Below are positions 23,049 through 34,770 of a DNA stretch of 64,000 bases, piece by piece (within the stretch, counting starts at the first letter, position 1; every line of letters starts with the position of its first letter). The DNA is taken from positions 248,001-312,000 of the forward strand of contig JAPXFQ010000488.1 in assembly GCA_028564705.1 (NCBI GenBank). The letters are read 5' to 3'. The stretch is from Apricaphanius iberus. Lineage: Eukaryota; Chordata; Actinopteri; Cyprinodontiformes; Aphaniidae. Position numbers and translations under genes: made by a program. Below the pieces are notes generated by a model, which was not told where the DNA came from, made no database searches, and saw nothing but the letters and a program-made list of their open reading frames with translations.

Positions 23049-24137
23049 TTATAGGATGTCCATTTCAAAATAGTCACTTGACAGGATGTTATCAAACTCG
23101 CTGCAAAACTCAGGGTATGAGCTGTATGTACTGGGCACTTCAAGAGTAGCTCCACATGTATGACCAAAAGGCCTCCTGTTTAGGCCAGTCTCATAATTAA
23201 AGCACACCATTATTTTACTGACAGAAATAACAGAAGAACCTGTGGAGAATCTGAGGATTTTCCCTGCTTTAGCTTGGTCTGCATTTTTAACATTACGCTG
23301 CAGATGATTAAATGTTGTCTGCTCCCGTTGGGAGAGCATTACATTTGTGGTTTCTAATAGCTGTGCCACTCGTTTGCCTGTTGGCTGTTTGGAGTCATAC
23401 AGAAGGAGCACACTAGTTTTGTCTGACAATTTTTGCTGTACCTGTGCCATGGGTATAGCAAAACAGTCAATAACATATTTGGGCTCCTGTAAGATTGCCT
23501 TACGTGCCATTGTTTCAATAGCTGCCTTAAAGTTGCTCTTTGAAGGGAGGGAATGAGAACCCATTCTAGTGAACAGATCCATCAGGTGCTCTTCATTACT
23601 GTCATCTATTGTACCCCGAAGAGCGCTTTCCACTGCAGATCTTTCAACTAAAGGAAGGTAGTTAAGGAATGATGACATCAAAATGTCTTGATCAACATAG
23701 TCTATACCATGAATGCAGGCTAGAATGAAAGCCTTGCAGAGCTGCACTGGTAGGACACCATGGTCAAGAAGTCCTTTCACCCAGATCCTTCCCACAGCCT
23801 GCCACTCACTATCCCAGAAATCTGGCCTCAATCTGGGGACCTGTTCATCTTCTCCTTCACAATATTCTAGAAACTTATCCCAGAAAGCTGTGTAGATTTC
23901 TCTAGAGACTCCATCATCATCAACAGCCTTTTCATTGACAAGGACCATTTTTAGATTGGTATTCATTATCTTGCTATCCCTAAAGACAGACAAAAGATCA
24001 TCAACAACCTTGATTCTGCGAACTGATACACACTGTGAGTTCTCTGAATGCCCTAAGTTGTCAGCTGTGTTTGATGTGGAGAGCTGGCTGCTTGAATGTG
24101 AAGGCAAATCATGTTGTCCGGAAAGTTCTTCATTCTC
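23049..24137 (-). CDS. HECT-like gene, last exon (HECT-like domain)
   Basis: The acceptor TTTGTATTTTAG precedes GAGAATGAAGAACTTTCC, and the frame runs 362 codons to TAA at 23051-23049. The first 20 residues include LPSHSSSQLS, encoded with TTG, so a start here is unlikely and the exon is internal in phase. It holds the whole recognisable HECT-like part, ending in a short tail (SSDYFEMDIL) as HECT C-lobes do. Confidence 0.8.
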   Translation of the reverse strand, partial: ENEELSGQHDLPSHSSSQLSTSNTADNLGHSENSQCVSVRRIKVVDDLLSVFRDSKIMNTNLKMVLVNEKAVDDDGVSREIYTAFWDKFLEYCEGEDEQVPRLRPDFWDSEWQAVGRIWVKGLLDHGVLPVQLCKAFILACIHGIDYVDQDILMSSFLNYLPLVERSAVESALRGTIDDSNEEHLMDLFTRMGSHSLPSKSNFKAAIETMARKAILQEPKYVIDCFAIPMAQVQQKLSDKTSVLLLYDSKQPTGKRVAQLLETTNVMLSQREQTTFNHLQRNVKNADQAKAGKILRFSTGSSVISVSKIMVCFNYETGLNRRPFGHTCGATLEVPSTYSSYPEFCSEFDNILSSDYFEMDIL

Positions 24138-26643
24138 CTAAAATACAAAGAAATACGTAACGGTTAACTGTTCATCATAACAATCCTGGAGGGTAATTTA
24201 AACATATCAATTGATTAATTAAGGAACTTTATTGCTAATTTGTGTTTTGTATTTGAATGCAAGTGAGCAAAAAATTAAAATGTTTTAGCTGTAGATCCTT
24301 AATACAGTCATTATGTTGTGACACAACTTCATTTTGGCTTCTATTCAGTCTCCCCTAGTATCTTCACCCATGGGGTATTCCACAAAGCAAGCTTATTCCA
24401 AAAGCCAGGCTTACTTTGACAATCCTGACTCAATTATCCCAGATTCGGTTCCATGAACAAGATTAACCTGAAGCCCCGCCCATTCACCATGGCAACATTT
24501 GCTGTTGAACCAGCCCAGAGTTTATTGAGTAGAGAGTTACGACACACTTTGAATTCGCCGACACGCGGTCACGTGGTTCATGGAGCCTGAAATAGTTCCA
24601 AACGTCCCTAGCGGTAAAGGGCTTATTAAATGACTTTTCCTCACATTTCTGCGATTTTCTCTAAGTTATATCATGTGCACTGATTACTTCCCTATATATT
24701 TCATAATTATGGTTCTTTTTGTCGAACACATGACATTTGTTACTGTATATTCTTGGGAAATTAGACTGCAAAGAAATAGCAGAATAAGTTTAGACTACAT
24801 ATCATCTACCAATGGAGAAATTCACTTTATTCATCTCCAACTGTGAATTTCTCTTGGAGATGAATAAAGTATCTATCTATCTATCTATCCATCTATCTAT
24901 CAATACACTCAATATAAGCATGTCTGCAATGTTTTAGAATAATTTTTTGCACTTAAAACCAAACTGTAGTGTAAATACACAATATAGAGCTATCTGGTGG
25001 CCTTTACATGCTAGCACGGAGATGCTATATCTGATCCATAGACTGTATATCTGGTCCTATAAATATACCAGTGGTTAAGAGGTCTGCTCCAATATGCCTT
25101 CAGATGTTGATCCTTCACTAATACATGCTATATTACTGTTACAGGATAAACTCATAGCCAAATAACACGTGTACAGTGTTGGGAGTAATGCATTACAAAA
25201 GTAATGAGTTACAGGAATATATTACTTTTTTCAGTAACTGAGTAGTGTAATGCATTTCTTACAAAATATACAGCAATATATTACTAGTTACAATTTCAGT
25301 AACTCAAGTTAAAAATGCATTTTAAATTGTTTTTCTGGCCAACTAATGCAACAGACCAAATCAAGTTGGATACCATAGAAGAAGATCCACTTCCTGTTGC
25401 TCAAAACTAAAACATCAAAGAATCAGGACGGCTGAGGAAAAGATCGACTGTATTTAAACATTATTCACACTATTTTCCTAACCATCTGTTGTAAGAATTC
25501 AGACATCGGAGTCTCGTCTTTGTCAACTTAAAGCAGTGTAACTCAGTTACATTTTTAAGGCAGTAATATGTAATGCAAACATATTACATTTTTGACATTG
25601 TAACTAGTAATGTGAAATATATTACAATTTCTTTGTAACTTTCCCAACACTGTGTAGATGTCAATCTGTCTCCTCTCTGTCTGATACCAAATGGAAAATC
25701 AGCTGAATGGCAGAACTGATCTAAACTACTTATTTTAAAAAAATTTGACTAATAATGAGGAAAACATGAGTGTAAATGTTTGATATGGGACTCGACTATT
25801 TTTCTAAGTTACCTAATAATTCAGCATTGAATTTTTTCCCCTCTGATCTGAGAAAATCTGTCTGTAACCCAGTTCATTGTGCTTCTAGCCAGAAACTTGT
25901 AAAATAATGAATTGATTAAAAACTGTAATTAAATCAAACGGTTTCGGTTAAATACATATTAAGGGGTAAATAAGTGTATACTAATTATGCAAAAACAAGA
26001 ATCTACCAAACATTTTATTAAACAATAATATGTAAATGTAAAACAAGCTTCAGTGAAGAAGTACTTTTACTACCATTCTGCTTTATGATAAAATTTGTAC
26101 AATGTTGAAATTTGCTAAAGTCTTAATGATGGATCATCCTTGGTATCAGTGACAGCAGCTGCCTTTGGTTGTGTCTTAAATCCTGCTGGGAAACGTTGGA
26201 TTCTTTCTGGGGCGTCTTCTTCACACAGCCTGAACCTGGGATGCTGCCTGCTGTGGTGGATCTCTGGTGCTGCAGGCCTGGTTCCGCTGCAACCATGTCC
26301 ACTGCTTCACTGCTGTCCTTCAGCCTGGTGAATTAGTATGGAGAGCAGACTGATCTGATCTCAGCAGGAACAAGACCAGGAAGAGGAGACTAAGGTTGCC
26401 CCATATGGGAATGAAAATCAGGATTACTTGTTTGGTTAATCTTGGTGAGAGGTGCAGAAGCAGCACTGAAGACTGAGTCCAGGAAATGACGCAGACATAA
26501 ACTTTGGAAAAGATCACAATGAGTTCTCAGGCAGAAATAATCTGGAAATAACCTCCATGACAGTCAAACATTTCTATAAGGGCTCAGCATGTCTTACTGT
26601 TCCCCAAATGAAGTTGTAAATGTCCAGATAGTTTACAAAGAAA

Positions 26644-26679
<36 letters not shown>

Positions 26680-29600
26680 ATAATTCATTTTTATATGTTT
26701 TTAACAGTGTGATCATATTTTTAGAGATTGAGAAAGAAACAAACACAACATTCTTGTTATTGTTAATAATTCTTAATTTCGTGTACTCTCAACTCAATCA
26801 CATGATTGCAAATCATAATTTTCTAAAACAAGTGCAAATGAAACGTTCTGTAGTACATATCAATGCTGCCAAGGTTATGCTGCTCAAGTATGAAATATCT
26901 TGATTCAGCTCTTATTACTTTTGGAGGACATAACAAGAAACTGACATAGTTTGTCAATCCTGTTTATGTCATGTGCTTCAGCAGGTTGTAAGTCAGTCTT
27001 ATGTGATATAACTGGTAAACATGAAATAATTACTCATCTTAATTATCACATTTTTCTTTACTGATAGTATCTCAATTTATCCTTCAATCTCTGAGTCAAC
27101 AGTTAAAGACTAATGATACAGCAACCGGCAACACACCAAATGCATAAAAAAAATCACAAAAATTAGTAAAATATATTACAATGTAGAGGATATTTAAAAT
27201 AGTGCTGAATATTCCGAAAAAGCAAAGTCAAGTTTGTCTGCTCACATTTAGCTAGCTGCAGCTACAGTACAGTGAGCTCAATAACACACTTAAATAACTA
27301 AAACTGGCTACATTAAATATCCCAGTTGACTTATTTTGGCACAGAGCAGTATCTTAATGCTTCACAATGCTGAAAATGTTGTAATTTCATCAACTTACCA
27401 GAGAAAATGATTCAAAAACACCAAAAATGAACTGCGTTCAACGACGGGAGCGCTGCTGTTTGGATGTATTCACAGCTGCATGAACCATGTGACTTCGGCA
27501 TTCTTTAGAAGTTTAGAAGGGTCCGAACTCTCTCATTAACTGGCGCAGGACCAGCCTGCTCCTTGGTGGGTTAACTGTGAGGCTTATTTTAGCTTGATCA
27601 AATTATTGGACAATTAATGTGATGTCACACTGCATGGCTGCTATTATTCTGCTGTTCTCACCCTCACCACACCCACCCTCTAATATAAAGTTATTAATGC
27701 AGTTGCAGCAGCTGCAGTTTTCTTTTTGGTGGTTAAATTAAACAATGAAATGTAGGCTTCATCTTTTAAAATGTAGTTATAATTAGATTGTACTTTTACC
27801 ATTTTGAAGAACTTGTATTTAATATTTAATTTCTGCCAGAAACTTTTTGTTCCACCAGTGTAGAAGAATGCATCCATTTCCTTCCATGCTCACTTATCTA
27901 GCATCGATGGACAGGAGCCTCAGATGAACCTCAATTTCTTGAGCTCACTTCGTGGAATACACCTCTGGTTAAGATCCACAAATCATCAACATGAATGAGT
28001 CCATGAAGCAAGCTCAAAAAATCGAGGCTCATGTCAATTGATGCTACATGAGGGAGAATGGAAGGAAAGAGCAGCATTATTCTCCCAGTCTGAAAAATAA
28101 TTATTAATGCAGCATATGAGCATCACAATTACATCATAACCAATAAGGGGAATACCAGATTCATATAAAAGATCGTCAGACTGCATTGTGTTATAATGTA
28201 AATTAGGGGATGTTCCTTACGGACGGTTTAGAGCGTGACATTGAGCGCGGAGAAGTGCTTCCAACTGTAAAATTCTAAATTCATGTTAATAAATCATATT
28301 ACCTCGTTGGATAGGGCAAAATAATCTGGAGTCTGTTGTGAATGAATAAAACCAGAATATAACACATGACAGAAAATACCTGACAGGTTAAATGTGTTAG
28401 AACATGATTTAAGAAAGGATGTAGAAATATTTAACAACTAAATCAGAACAGTTAAAAGTCTTCAAAATGTAAAGTTACATGAATAAAGTATATAAATGTA
28501 CATGTGTATTTTTTCAGTTTCAAGGTACTGTAAGGCTATTTAACACATTTATACAGGACAGCGTGCTGATTTTTTGGCTCTATCTTAGACAAAAAGTGAT
28601 TTATTTGTAATTCTTAATAATGCTTGGTGTCATGTGTGACATTGGTGAAACAAGAAGTTTCTGGCAGCAAGTAAATATTAAATACACTAATGTTCTTCAA
28701 AATAATGAAAGTAAAATCTAATTATAACTACATTTTAAAAGATAAAACCTACATTTCATTGTGTAATTTAACCACCAAATGAAAAACTGCAGCTGCTGCA
28801 ACCGCATTAATACATTTATATTAGAGGGTGGGTGTGGTGAGGGTGAGAACAGCAGAATAATAGCAGCCATGCAGTGTGACATCACATGGATCGTCCAATC
28901 ATTTGATCAAGCTAAAATAAGCATCACAGTTAACCCGCCAAGGAGCAGGCTGGTCCAACAGCATTTGTTGCCATGGTGAACGGGCAAGGCATCAGGCTAG
29001 CGTCGTTCATGGAACCGAATCTGGGGAAATTGAGTCAGGATTGTCAAAGTAAGCCTGGATTTTAGAATTAGCTCGCTTCGTGGAATACCTCCCTGAACAG
29101 TCTACAACCACCAATGAAATCCTGTGAAGAAGTTGTTAATAATACTATAATCAGGTTGTGAGTTTTGATCCTCTTCTGGTAGTCATGAGTGGAGTCGACA
29201 TATCTTTTTGTGGGACTCTAAATTACTTTTAGTGAGTGGTATTGATGGTGAGGTTACCCCTTTTGAACCAATGAAGATTTCGTTCCAATTGAATTGAAAA
29301 AAGGTTCATTGCTCGATGCTTCAGAACTCTATGAGGACATCTGCTGGTGAAGGCATTGCATTGCAAATGTTTTCACAGTCAATTGCATTCTGTTGAAGAT
29401 GAATGGTGGATTAAAGTTTAAGGGGAAGCAAATAATTTAAAAAACCTCCCTGAGACCATGTTATATGAATGTATGGCATTTTACACATAAAATTAAGTAC
29501 AGTAAAATCACTATTTTATGTGTGAATACTTGAGTTCATTAATCATGGAGGATATGAAGGCGTTTCTCAACATTGTTGACATGGTTATTGTAAGCCAGTT

Positions 29601-29735
29601 GCTGGTTACAAATGACACACTGCACCTACAAAACATAACAGGTTTTTTTAAAGGATGGCTTTTTATGGGACACGTGTGTGATTATTATTTTATCTATTCC
29701 ACACTTATTCACATTATGTAAATATTGAAATTTCC

Positions 29736-29799
<64 letters not shown>

Positions 29800-31827
29800 T
29801 TAAAAACCAAAATCTATTTTAATTTTATAAATTACAGATAAACAAATTGTCTAAAAAGCTCCTGTCTATGTATGGTATGAAACTCAATATTCTACTACTT
29901 ACTAAGTACTTCACTAGACCATATAAATGTGGCAAACTTGTTTAGATTCCCACATTCAGAACATTTCCCACATTTTTTCCCACTAAGCTTCAAAGGGAAT
30001 ACTCCAAGCATCTCAATACCACTAACAAGGGCGTGGCCGTTTTCAGGATGGTTAAAAGATTTGAACCAGTGTTTGAAGCAGTCACGTGGGTTCGTGTGTG
30101 AGTGAAACGAAGCTACGGACATCATTGGTCACATGACCATCAGCAAACGACTCAAGCTCTGACACAGTGCTCCACTTTGCAGTGGTTCTTTTTTGAGATA
30201 CAAGCTTTGAATCTTGGGTGTCACAGGTAACATCACTAGGTAGTGTAAGTCTATGTCCAAGGCCACTTTCCAGGGTGTACCCTGCCTATGAACTCATGGT
30301 TATTGGGACAAGTTTCTGTAAGAAGATGAATGGAAAATTGTGGGGAATCAATCAGTGATAGATCTTACCTGTAGATTTTGGACTGATTCCTCTTCTATGG
30401 ACTGCGTGTGTGCTGTATTCAGGTCCTCAAAAAGCTGGAAATGTAAATCGTGTGCCGGTAATCCAATCAGCTGGGAACTCTGAGGAATTGAAGGATATTT
30501 TTTAGTAATGTCAACAGCAGTTATTTTCTTAAATAGAAGGTAATTACAGAATGAAATGATAAGTTTTCAATGATCTTATGTTATATCCAGACTTCAGATC
30601 TCACTTGTGTAAGAAGCTCCCCCTGGTCACCAGTCAGTGTTATCACAATTGTGTCGTCCCCTAGTCGGCTGGTAGGATCTTCTGGGTCCCATTCACCAGT
30701 GTCATTGATTCCTGGAAATCCCAAACTTTCAGTATAGCCTTGGTTAGTTGCAATTGTGTGGAACCTTTTGGAAAAAATAATCAAAGCATTAGTGAAAAAA
30801 AAAAAAAAGTAATCACGAAACCTATCATAAACACTTAGGTTTCCAACCCTGACCAGAGTGTGTTGGAGTTGAACAAGGATGATCTAAACACTCTGGACGT
30901 TGGGAAGCCACAGTCTCTGGTGTTGTTTTTCTTGAAACTGGATGTAGTACTGGAGAATCCACAATCTGTAATGCAAAAAAAATAAATGCTTTAAATATTA
31001 AAGCATGGAATTATTTATTATTAATTGCTTGCTGGTTAGAGTCACTATAAATGACATACATCTACAAACAGACCCTCTAACCAAGTTACATAATATTTAT
31101 TGTTTTTCCTAAAAAAAAAAATTCTGTCACCCACATGTTCCTCGCTGTCACTGTCAGAGGATGATCTCAGCTCCAGCACTGTAGCATCTGTAATGGGATG
31201 TACTTCCTCACAGAGAACATCTGAAAAGGAATCTTCAAGTTCATCCACTTCAGATGACAACTCATCTTCTGAAGATTTTTCTTCTGAGCAAATATAAAAT
31301 CTAAGCAGCCTCAGTTTGGTTTGTTCATACATATTGCCAACGGTGTCTTCCAAAGGAATCTGGTTTCTTGTAAAATCACAGATGGTGAACTTAAAGTCCT
31401 CAACAAGTACTTTTGTTGAATTCCCATTTGGAAAAAATAGCCCTTTTCCGATTTCCAAAATCTGAGCAACTGTTGTCGTTTTATCCACTGTTGTATGCCT
31501 TGTGCCACCACCATTACGGATCCTTACTTGATGAAATTCATTATCGCTGAAATGAAGCCACCCTACTTCAATCTTCCTGGTAGTCTTCTCAGCTGAGGTA
31601 TTTCCTGATCTCCCCATGTCCTTTTGGATTTTTGGTGCATTTAATGTGTTGGTGAGTCCTCTTTTAGTTCTTGATTTTATTTTCCGTGTTCCAATTTTCT
31701 CTTTTAATCTCTGAAGGAGAACATCTTTGTCAGTGCTGGTGCTGATGTTCGCTTCCCGGCAAAAGGAAAGGGTGGGTACTCTATCACCATATGAGGAGAG
31801 ATATTTAGCCCTTTGCCCATCTGTCAT
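23049..31827 (-). CDS. HECT-domain E3 ubiquitin ligase-like gene (G2E3-like, teleost), five coding exons
   Basis: Five minus-strand exons join in phase: 31827-31135, 30965-30835, 30764-30605, 30479-30369 and 24137-23049. They total 2184 bases, or 727 codons plus stop, with no internal stop. The protein would accept ubiquitin from an E2 on a catalytic cysteine and pass it to substrates. Residues 1-230 form an N-terminal region of unknown fold (KYLSSYGDRVPTLSF) with an acidic Ser-rich end. The middle is low-complexity. The C-terminal 300 residues resemble a divergent HECT domain: DDDGVSREIYTAFWDKFLEY in the N-lobe, and RPFGHTCGATLEVPSTYSSY with the presumed active-site Cys in the C-lobe. Fish genomes hold many such G2E3-like genes. 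An acceptor-like site at 31852 suggests a 5' UTR exon further upstream. Substrate and exact name are unknown. Confidence 0.72.
24820..24902 (+). repeat. LINE 3' tail with TCTA microsatellite
   Basis: GAATTTCTCTTGGAGATGAA is followed by TAAAGT and about eight ATCT units. I recognise this as a typical 3' end of a fish non-LTR retrotransposon. A partly inverted copy of the preceding bases (GAGAAATTCACTTTATTCAT at 24825) precedes it, giving a small hairpin. Confidence 0.55.
25176..25657. mobile_element. hAT-type MITE, complete, about 480 bp
   Basis: The left end ACAGTGTTGGGAGTAATGCA and the right end (on minus) ACAGTGTTGGGAAAGTTAC are inverted repeats. The inner sequence is AGTAAC/GTTACT-rich. 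This is a well-known fish hAT MITE type. Partial copies lie at 3714-3850 and 35075-35230. It is the innermost member of the three-level nest. Confidence 0.8.
26644..26678 (+). repeat. ATT microsatellite
   Basis: About eleven uninterrupted ATT units. Confidence 0.95.
29094..30368. other. Remaining intron of the HECT-like gene
   Basis: Intron sequence between the outer transposon and exon 4, with an AT microsatellite. A 76-codon minus frame at 29895-30125 contains KKCGKCSECGN, but it lacks clear splice sites and matches no family known to me. Confidence 0.5.
29739..29795 (+). repeat. AT microsatellite
   Basis: About 28 AT units in a row. Confidence 0.95.
30369..30479 (-). CDS. HECT-like gene, coding exon 4
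   Basis: A 111-base in-phase exon between an ATTCCTCAG acceptor and a consensus GTAAGA donor. It encodes SSQLIGLPAHDLHFQLFED and an acidic end. The following 6.2-kb intron contains the nested transposons. Confidence 0.68.
30605..30764 (-). CDS. HECT-like gene, coding exon 3
   Basis: It lies between a TTTTTTCCAAAAG acceptor and a good GTGAGA donor. The reading frame is open (FHTIATNQGYTESLGFPGIN to GDQGELLTQ), acidic, with no named domain. Confidence 0.65.
30835..30965 (-). CDS. HECT-like gene, coding exon 2
   Basis: The acceptor is strong (TTTATTTTTTTTGCATTACAG). The donor AA-GTGTTT is weak but is the one that keeps the frame. The exon encodes a Pro/Thr/Ser-rich linker beginning IVDSPVLHPVSRKTTPETVA. 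The 3' boundary is the least certain in the gene. Confidence 0.5.
31135..31827 (-). CDS. HECT-like gene, coding exon 1
   Basis: It starts at ATG (31827-31825), just inside an acceptor-like TATATTTTAAAG at 31852, and ends before a GTGGGT donor in phase 0. An alternative later join across the poly-T tract near 31110-31120 is possible. The exon encodes the 231-residue N-terminal region, with a Ser/Glu-rich acidic end (SSSDSDSEEH) that may be a flexible linker. Confidence 0.65.
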
Positions 31828-33569
31828 AATGGACAACACTGCCTTATCAATCTTTAAAATATACAATAAAAATGCATTATAAACCCACATCAGTAGACTG
31901 TTAAATGCCAATCATACATTAAGCCTAAAACACAACAATACCAGTTTATATTCTTTAATTTGTAATGGGCTAATTATAAATGATCATGAATGCATCATGA
32001 CCAGCAAAGTATTCAGTAAAATAAAAATAAAATAACCATACAATTACTTTCATAATAAATAGCTAAATATTTATACCATGTGCTCAAAATTGTGTATGGA
32101 CGGTGTGGACGTGTCAAAACCAATATTCCAATGTGCTGAATTGTCCACACCAAAATGAAAATGATAAGTTCACATTGACTCAACCCTCTTTAGTCCCGCC
32201 CATTTTATTTTGTGATTGGGAACGAAGTTTAATATCAACAAAGCATCTCAAGCAAAAAAAAAAAAAAAAAGGAAGCGAGAGCACATTGTGAGCTTTTCAT
32301 TTTCAAAAAACTGTAAGTCGGAGAACAACATATGCCAGTTCTAACACTAACTATGACATACCTATGTTAAGGGATACTGTCATTGGAAGATCTGACATGA
32401 CACATAGGACACCGGTGACGAGAGCTCCCAAACTTGATGATGGAAAAATGGATATAGTAAAACTAAAAAAGGGTTATTCTGTCACATATTGTGCCTTACA
32501 TAGTTGCAGGAACTCGTAGAAACGCTTCAATGAATGGTTTTAAAGAGAGTTCTGCCTCGCTGCATCTGCGTTTCTAAGCAACCGGGTTCTGGCGAGAATA
32601 AATGATTTATAAAACTTAGTTTATTTGATTTAGCCTTTTATTATGACTGGAAAACCCGCACAGATTATACATTTTGGACATTGCTGGACTGAATGTGTGG
32701 GTCCTCTAACTGAGCGGCATCAATCACTGAATGACCCAGCGTGCGTTTATTCTGGAGCTCTGCAGCTGCTGCGCTGCACGGTGAGGGCATCCCAGACCCG
32801 GCCGTCACCACCACCAAGCGGGCTCAGCATGGCAACAATATTAAGCCAGAAAAAGATGGCAAGATCTGACATCAAAAGCACTTGTGCTAAAAAATAAAAC
32901 AACAGGAAACATGACGTGCATGCCATGCGCGCAGTCTGTGCACAATGGCTGCAAGCATGTCAAACGTGTCTGCCACAATGCGAAGAATAGACCGTTACAG
33001 CATGCCTTTATTTCCTTATTCATTTAGAATCATCACCCCCCCCCCCCCCAACCCCTCCATAACTATCTGTACACATTTTAGTAATATAGCCTAATATAAA
33101 TATTTATCTTTAAACAATTTTTTGGCAAGTTGTTGCTGTTTAGATGGATCAGCTGTCTGTCAGCTAAGACGTTCCCTATTGAGTTTTGTAGTTCAGAGTA
33201 ACCTTGATTATGATTAATACCCTGCTAATTAATGTTTATTAAAGTAGACTATTATTCAAATTGCCCTTAAATGTAAATGCGAGTATGCTGCTGGTTTTTG
33301 AGTTGTGATGCATTCACTGCCCATGGCATAATTTCTATTTATCAGGATCCCCAGCCAGGTAGCTTCAGACACAGACAAATCAGGGATACAGGTAAATTTG
33401 ACCGAATTGAATAAATTACTAAATGTACATTTGACTGATAATGCACATTGGCGAATACATAATAGGCTACATGTTATTTCAAAGTGAGACATAGTGTGTT
33501 ATTTCAATAGGATGAAACTATGGCAGTTGGTTCAGGGACAGACCAGGGGGAATCACAGGTGAGACATAT

Positions 33570-33830
33570 CAGAATCAGAATCAGAATCAGAATCAGCTTT
33601 AATGGCCAAGTATGACACATACAAGGAATTTGACTCCGGCAACTTTTCTCTCCAGTACAGAACTTAAATAAGTGAAATTAAAAAACGGAAAAAATAAAAT
33701 AAAATAAAATAAATAAAAATAAAAAGTAAAGGATAATATATACACCAAACCAGGGTTATTGTACAGTCAGTATATACAGTAAGTATATACAGCAGTGCAG
33801 AGTTTTAGTTTATTGTTCATGTGAGTGGAC
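33570..33830 (-). repeat. 3' tail of a Rex1-like LINE, minus strand
   Basis: About four AGAATC units (TTCTGA on minus) are followed by GCTTTAATGGCCAAGTATGA and ACAAGGAATTTGACTCCGG. The same TTCTGA tail ends the Rex1-like LINE at 57761-61074. Only the 3' UTR is present. Confidence 0.6.
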
Positions 33831-34676
33831 TCACACTCATATGTCAGCATAGGTTATAATAGGCTAACTACAGTGCATTTCAGATCATAAAAAGGCAATA
33901 CAAAGCTTGATTTAGAACAAAAATTAAAGCTATTCATTATTTGGTTAATTGGTAATTGAATGTAGTCTTGTTCAGTTTATAAAAAAGTTAACGTATCCGG
34001 TTGAATGGTTGAGCCGGGGCGTTACGCCAAATTGCGTCCCCACCAATGTGAAAATCAAAGTTACGCGCTTGATTTATACGTATAGAAACACAATGCATCC
34101 GTAAAGTGAATCCTTCTGTCTTCAGTACATATTTGTGCCTGTTCCGCTAGCGCAGGTTGTCTCTTTAAGACGGTGGCAGGATGATGGCGTACTTTTCTTT
34201 TTGTGGCTATGTTATGCTAGGCTAAGTTAGCATATATCTTGGATTACCCTGTTGTTGAAAGTGTTCTATACAAATAAAATTGCCTTGGCTATAACGGCTG
34301 CTGTGGATGCTTTTGTTACCCTACGCAGCACTAAAATAATCACCAAACGCTAGCAAGAGCCACCCTCTGTTTTTAAAGTCTCTAATATTTCTCTAAACTC
34401 ATTTGCCTTTTCCATGGATATTAAAAGCCTGCAGTCGAGTGCCCAAGTCCGTTACAAATAGTTTTCATTAATAAACATGTCAAATATACCACACTAAGAT
34501 ATTCAAACGAATGTTAGCTTTAGCATAGCAACAGCAACACATTAGCTATAGAAAGCAACTATAATAGTTATTCACATCCAGTATAATGTTGATATTTTAT
34601 TCTTTGGGGATCTGCAGGACATCCTCCTCCATGGCTGCTCCTGTCAAGTGTGATCAGTCAATAACAATGCGATGTC

Positions 34677-34770
34677 ACGATAAAGTTTCTCAAGATAACG
34701 CAAAAGTTTCTCGAGATAACGCAAAACTTTCTCAGGATAACGCAAAACTTTCTCGTGATCTCGCAAAATG
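34677..34770 (+). repeat. 21-bp minisatellite, about 4.3 units
   Basis: Units begin at about 34686, 34707, 34728 and 34749 and read TTTCTCRAGATAACGCAAAAS with small changes. Each unit is 21 bases, so the plus frame 34586-34798 repeats seven residues (VSQDNAK, VSRDNAK, LSQDNAK, LSRDLAK). The protein is probably not real. Four head-to-tail units without spacers are not a CRISPR array. Confidence 0.85.

Larger units (their letters stand above)
24516..27548. mobile_element. Transposon inserted in the outer element, 8-bp target duplication
   Basis: It is flanked by AACCAGCC (24508-24515) and GACCAGCC (27549-27556), a near-perfect 8-bp duplication. The ends are imperfect inverted repeats: left CAGAGTTTATTGAGTAGAGAG and CGGTCACGTGGTTCATGG; right, on minus, GTTAATGAGAGAGTTCGG and GAAGTCACATGGTTCATGC. 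An 8-bp duplication fits the hAT superfamily, although the extreme termini match poorly. The interior holds a hAT MITE, a LINE tail with TCTA repeats, an ATT microsatellite and a GC-richer block at 26120-26540. No intact transposase was found. Confidence 0.65.
24372..29093. mobile_element. Outer TIR DNA transposon in the HECT-like gene intron, split by another element
   Basis: Left arm 24372-24515 starts GGGGTATTCCACAAAGCAAG. The right arm, ending 29093, reads on minus GGAGGTATTCCACGAAGCGA. Both arms then share CTTACTTTGACAATCCTGAC and, further in, ATTCGGTTCCATGAAC. After the nested insert the left arm resumes at 27549 and matches the reverse complement of about 28640-28960 (CCAGCCTGCTCCTTGG, GATGTCACACTGCATGGCTG). 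Without the insert it is about 1.7 kb with arms of several hundred bases. No transposase is visible, so it is non-autonomous. The superfamily is not determined. A 380-bp relative is at 54049-54430. Confidence 0.7.

Noticed and set aside
24107..24137. Start codon of the HECT-like protein near 24107
   Set aside because: The frame there would begin at TTG. A consensus acceptor and an in-phase upstream exon show it is internal.
26140..26517. Two opposing frames in a GC-richer block (one with a hydrophobic stretch on minus)
   Set aside because: No family motif or splice sites were found. It lies inside a nested transposon and both frames are short.
29895..30125. 76-codon minus frame with CGKCSECGN as an extra exon of the HECT-like gene
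   Set aside because: Inserting it is unnecessary, since exons 4 and 5 already join in phase, and it lacks clear splice sites.
32643..32897. 84-codon plus frame with ATG in a CpG-richer region
   Set aside because: No recognisable domain. It may be a 5' UTR or promoter and is not supported as a gene.
34677..34770. CRISPR-like repeat array
   Set aside because: The units are head-to-tail 21-mers with no spacers, in a vertebrate-type genome; this is a minisatellite.
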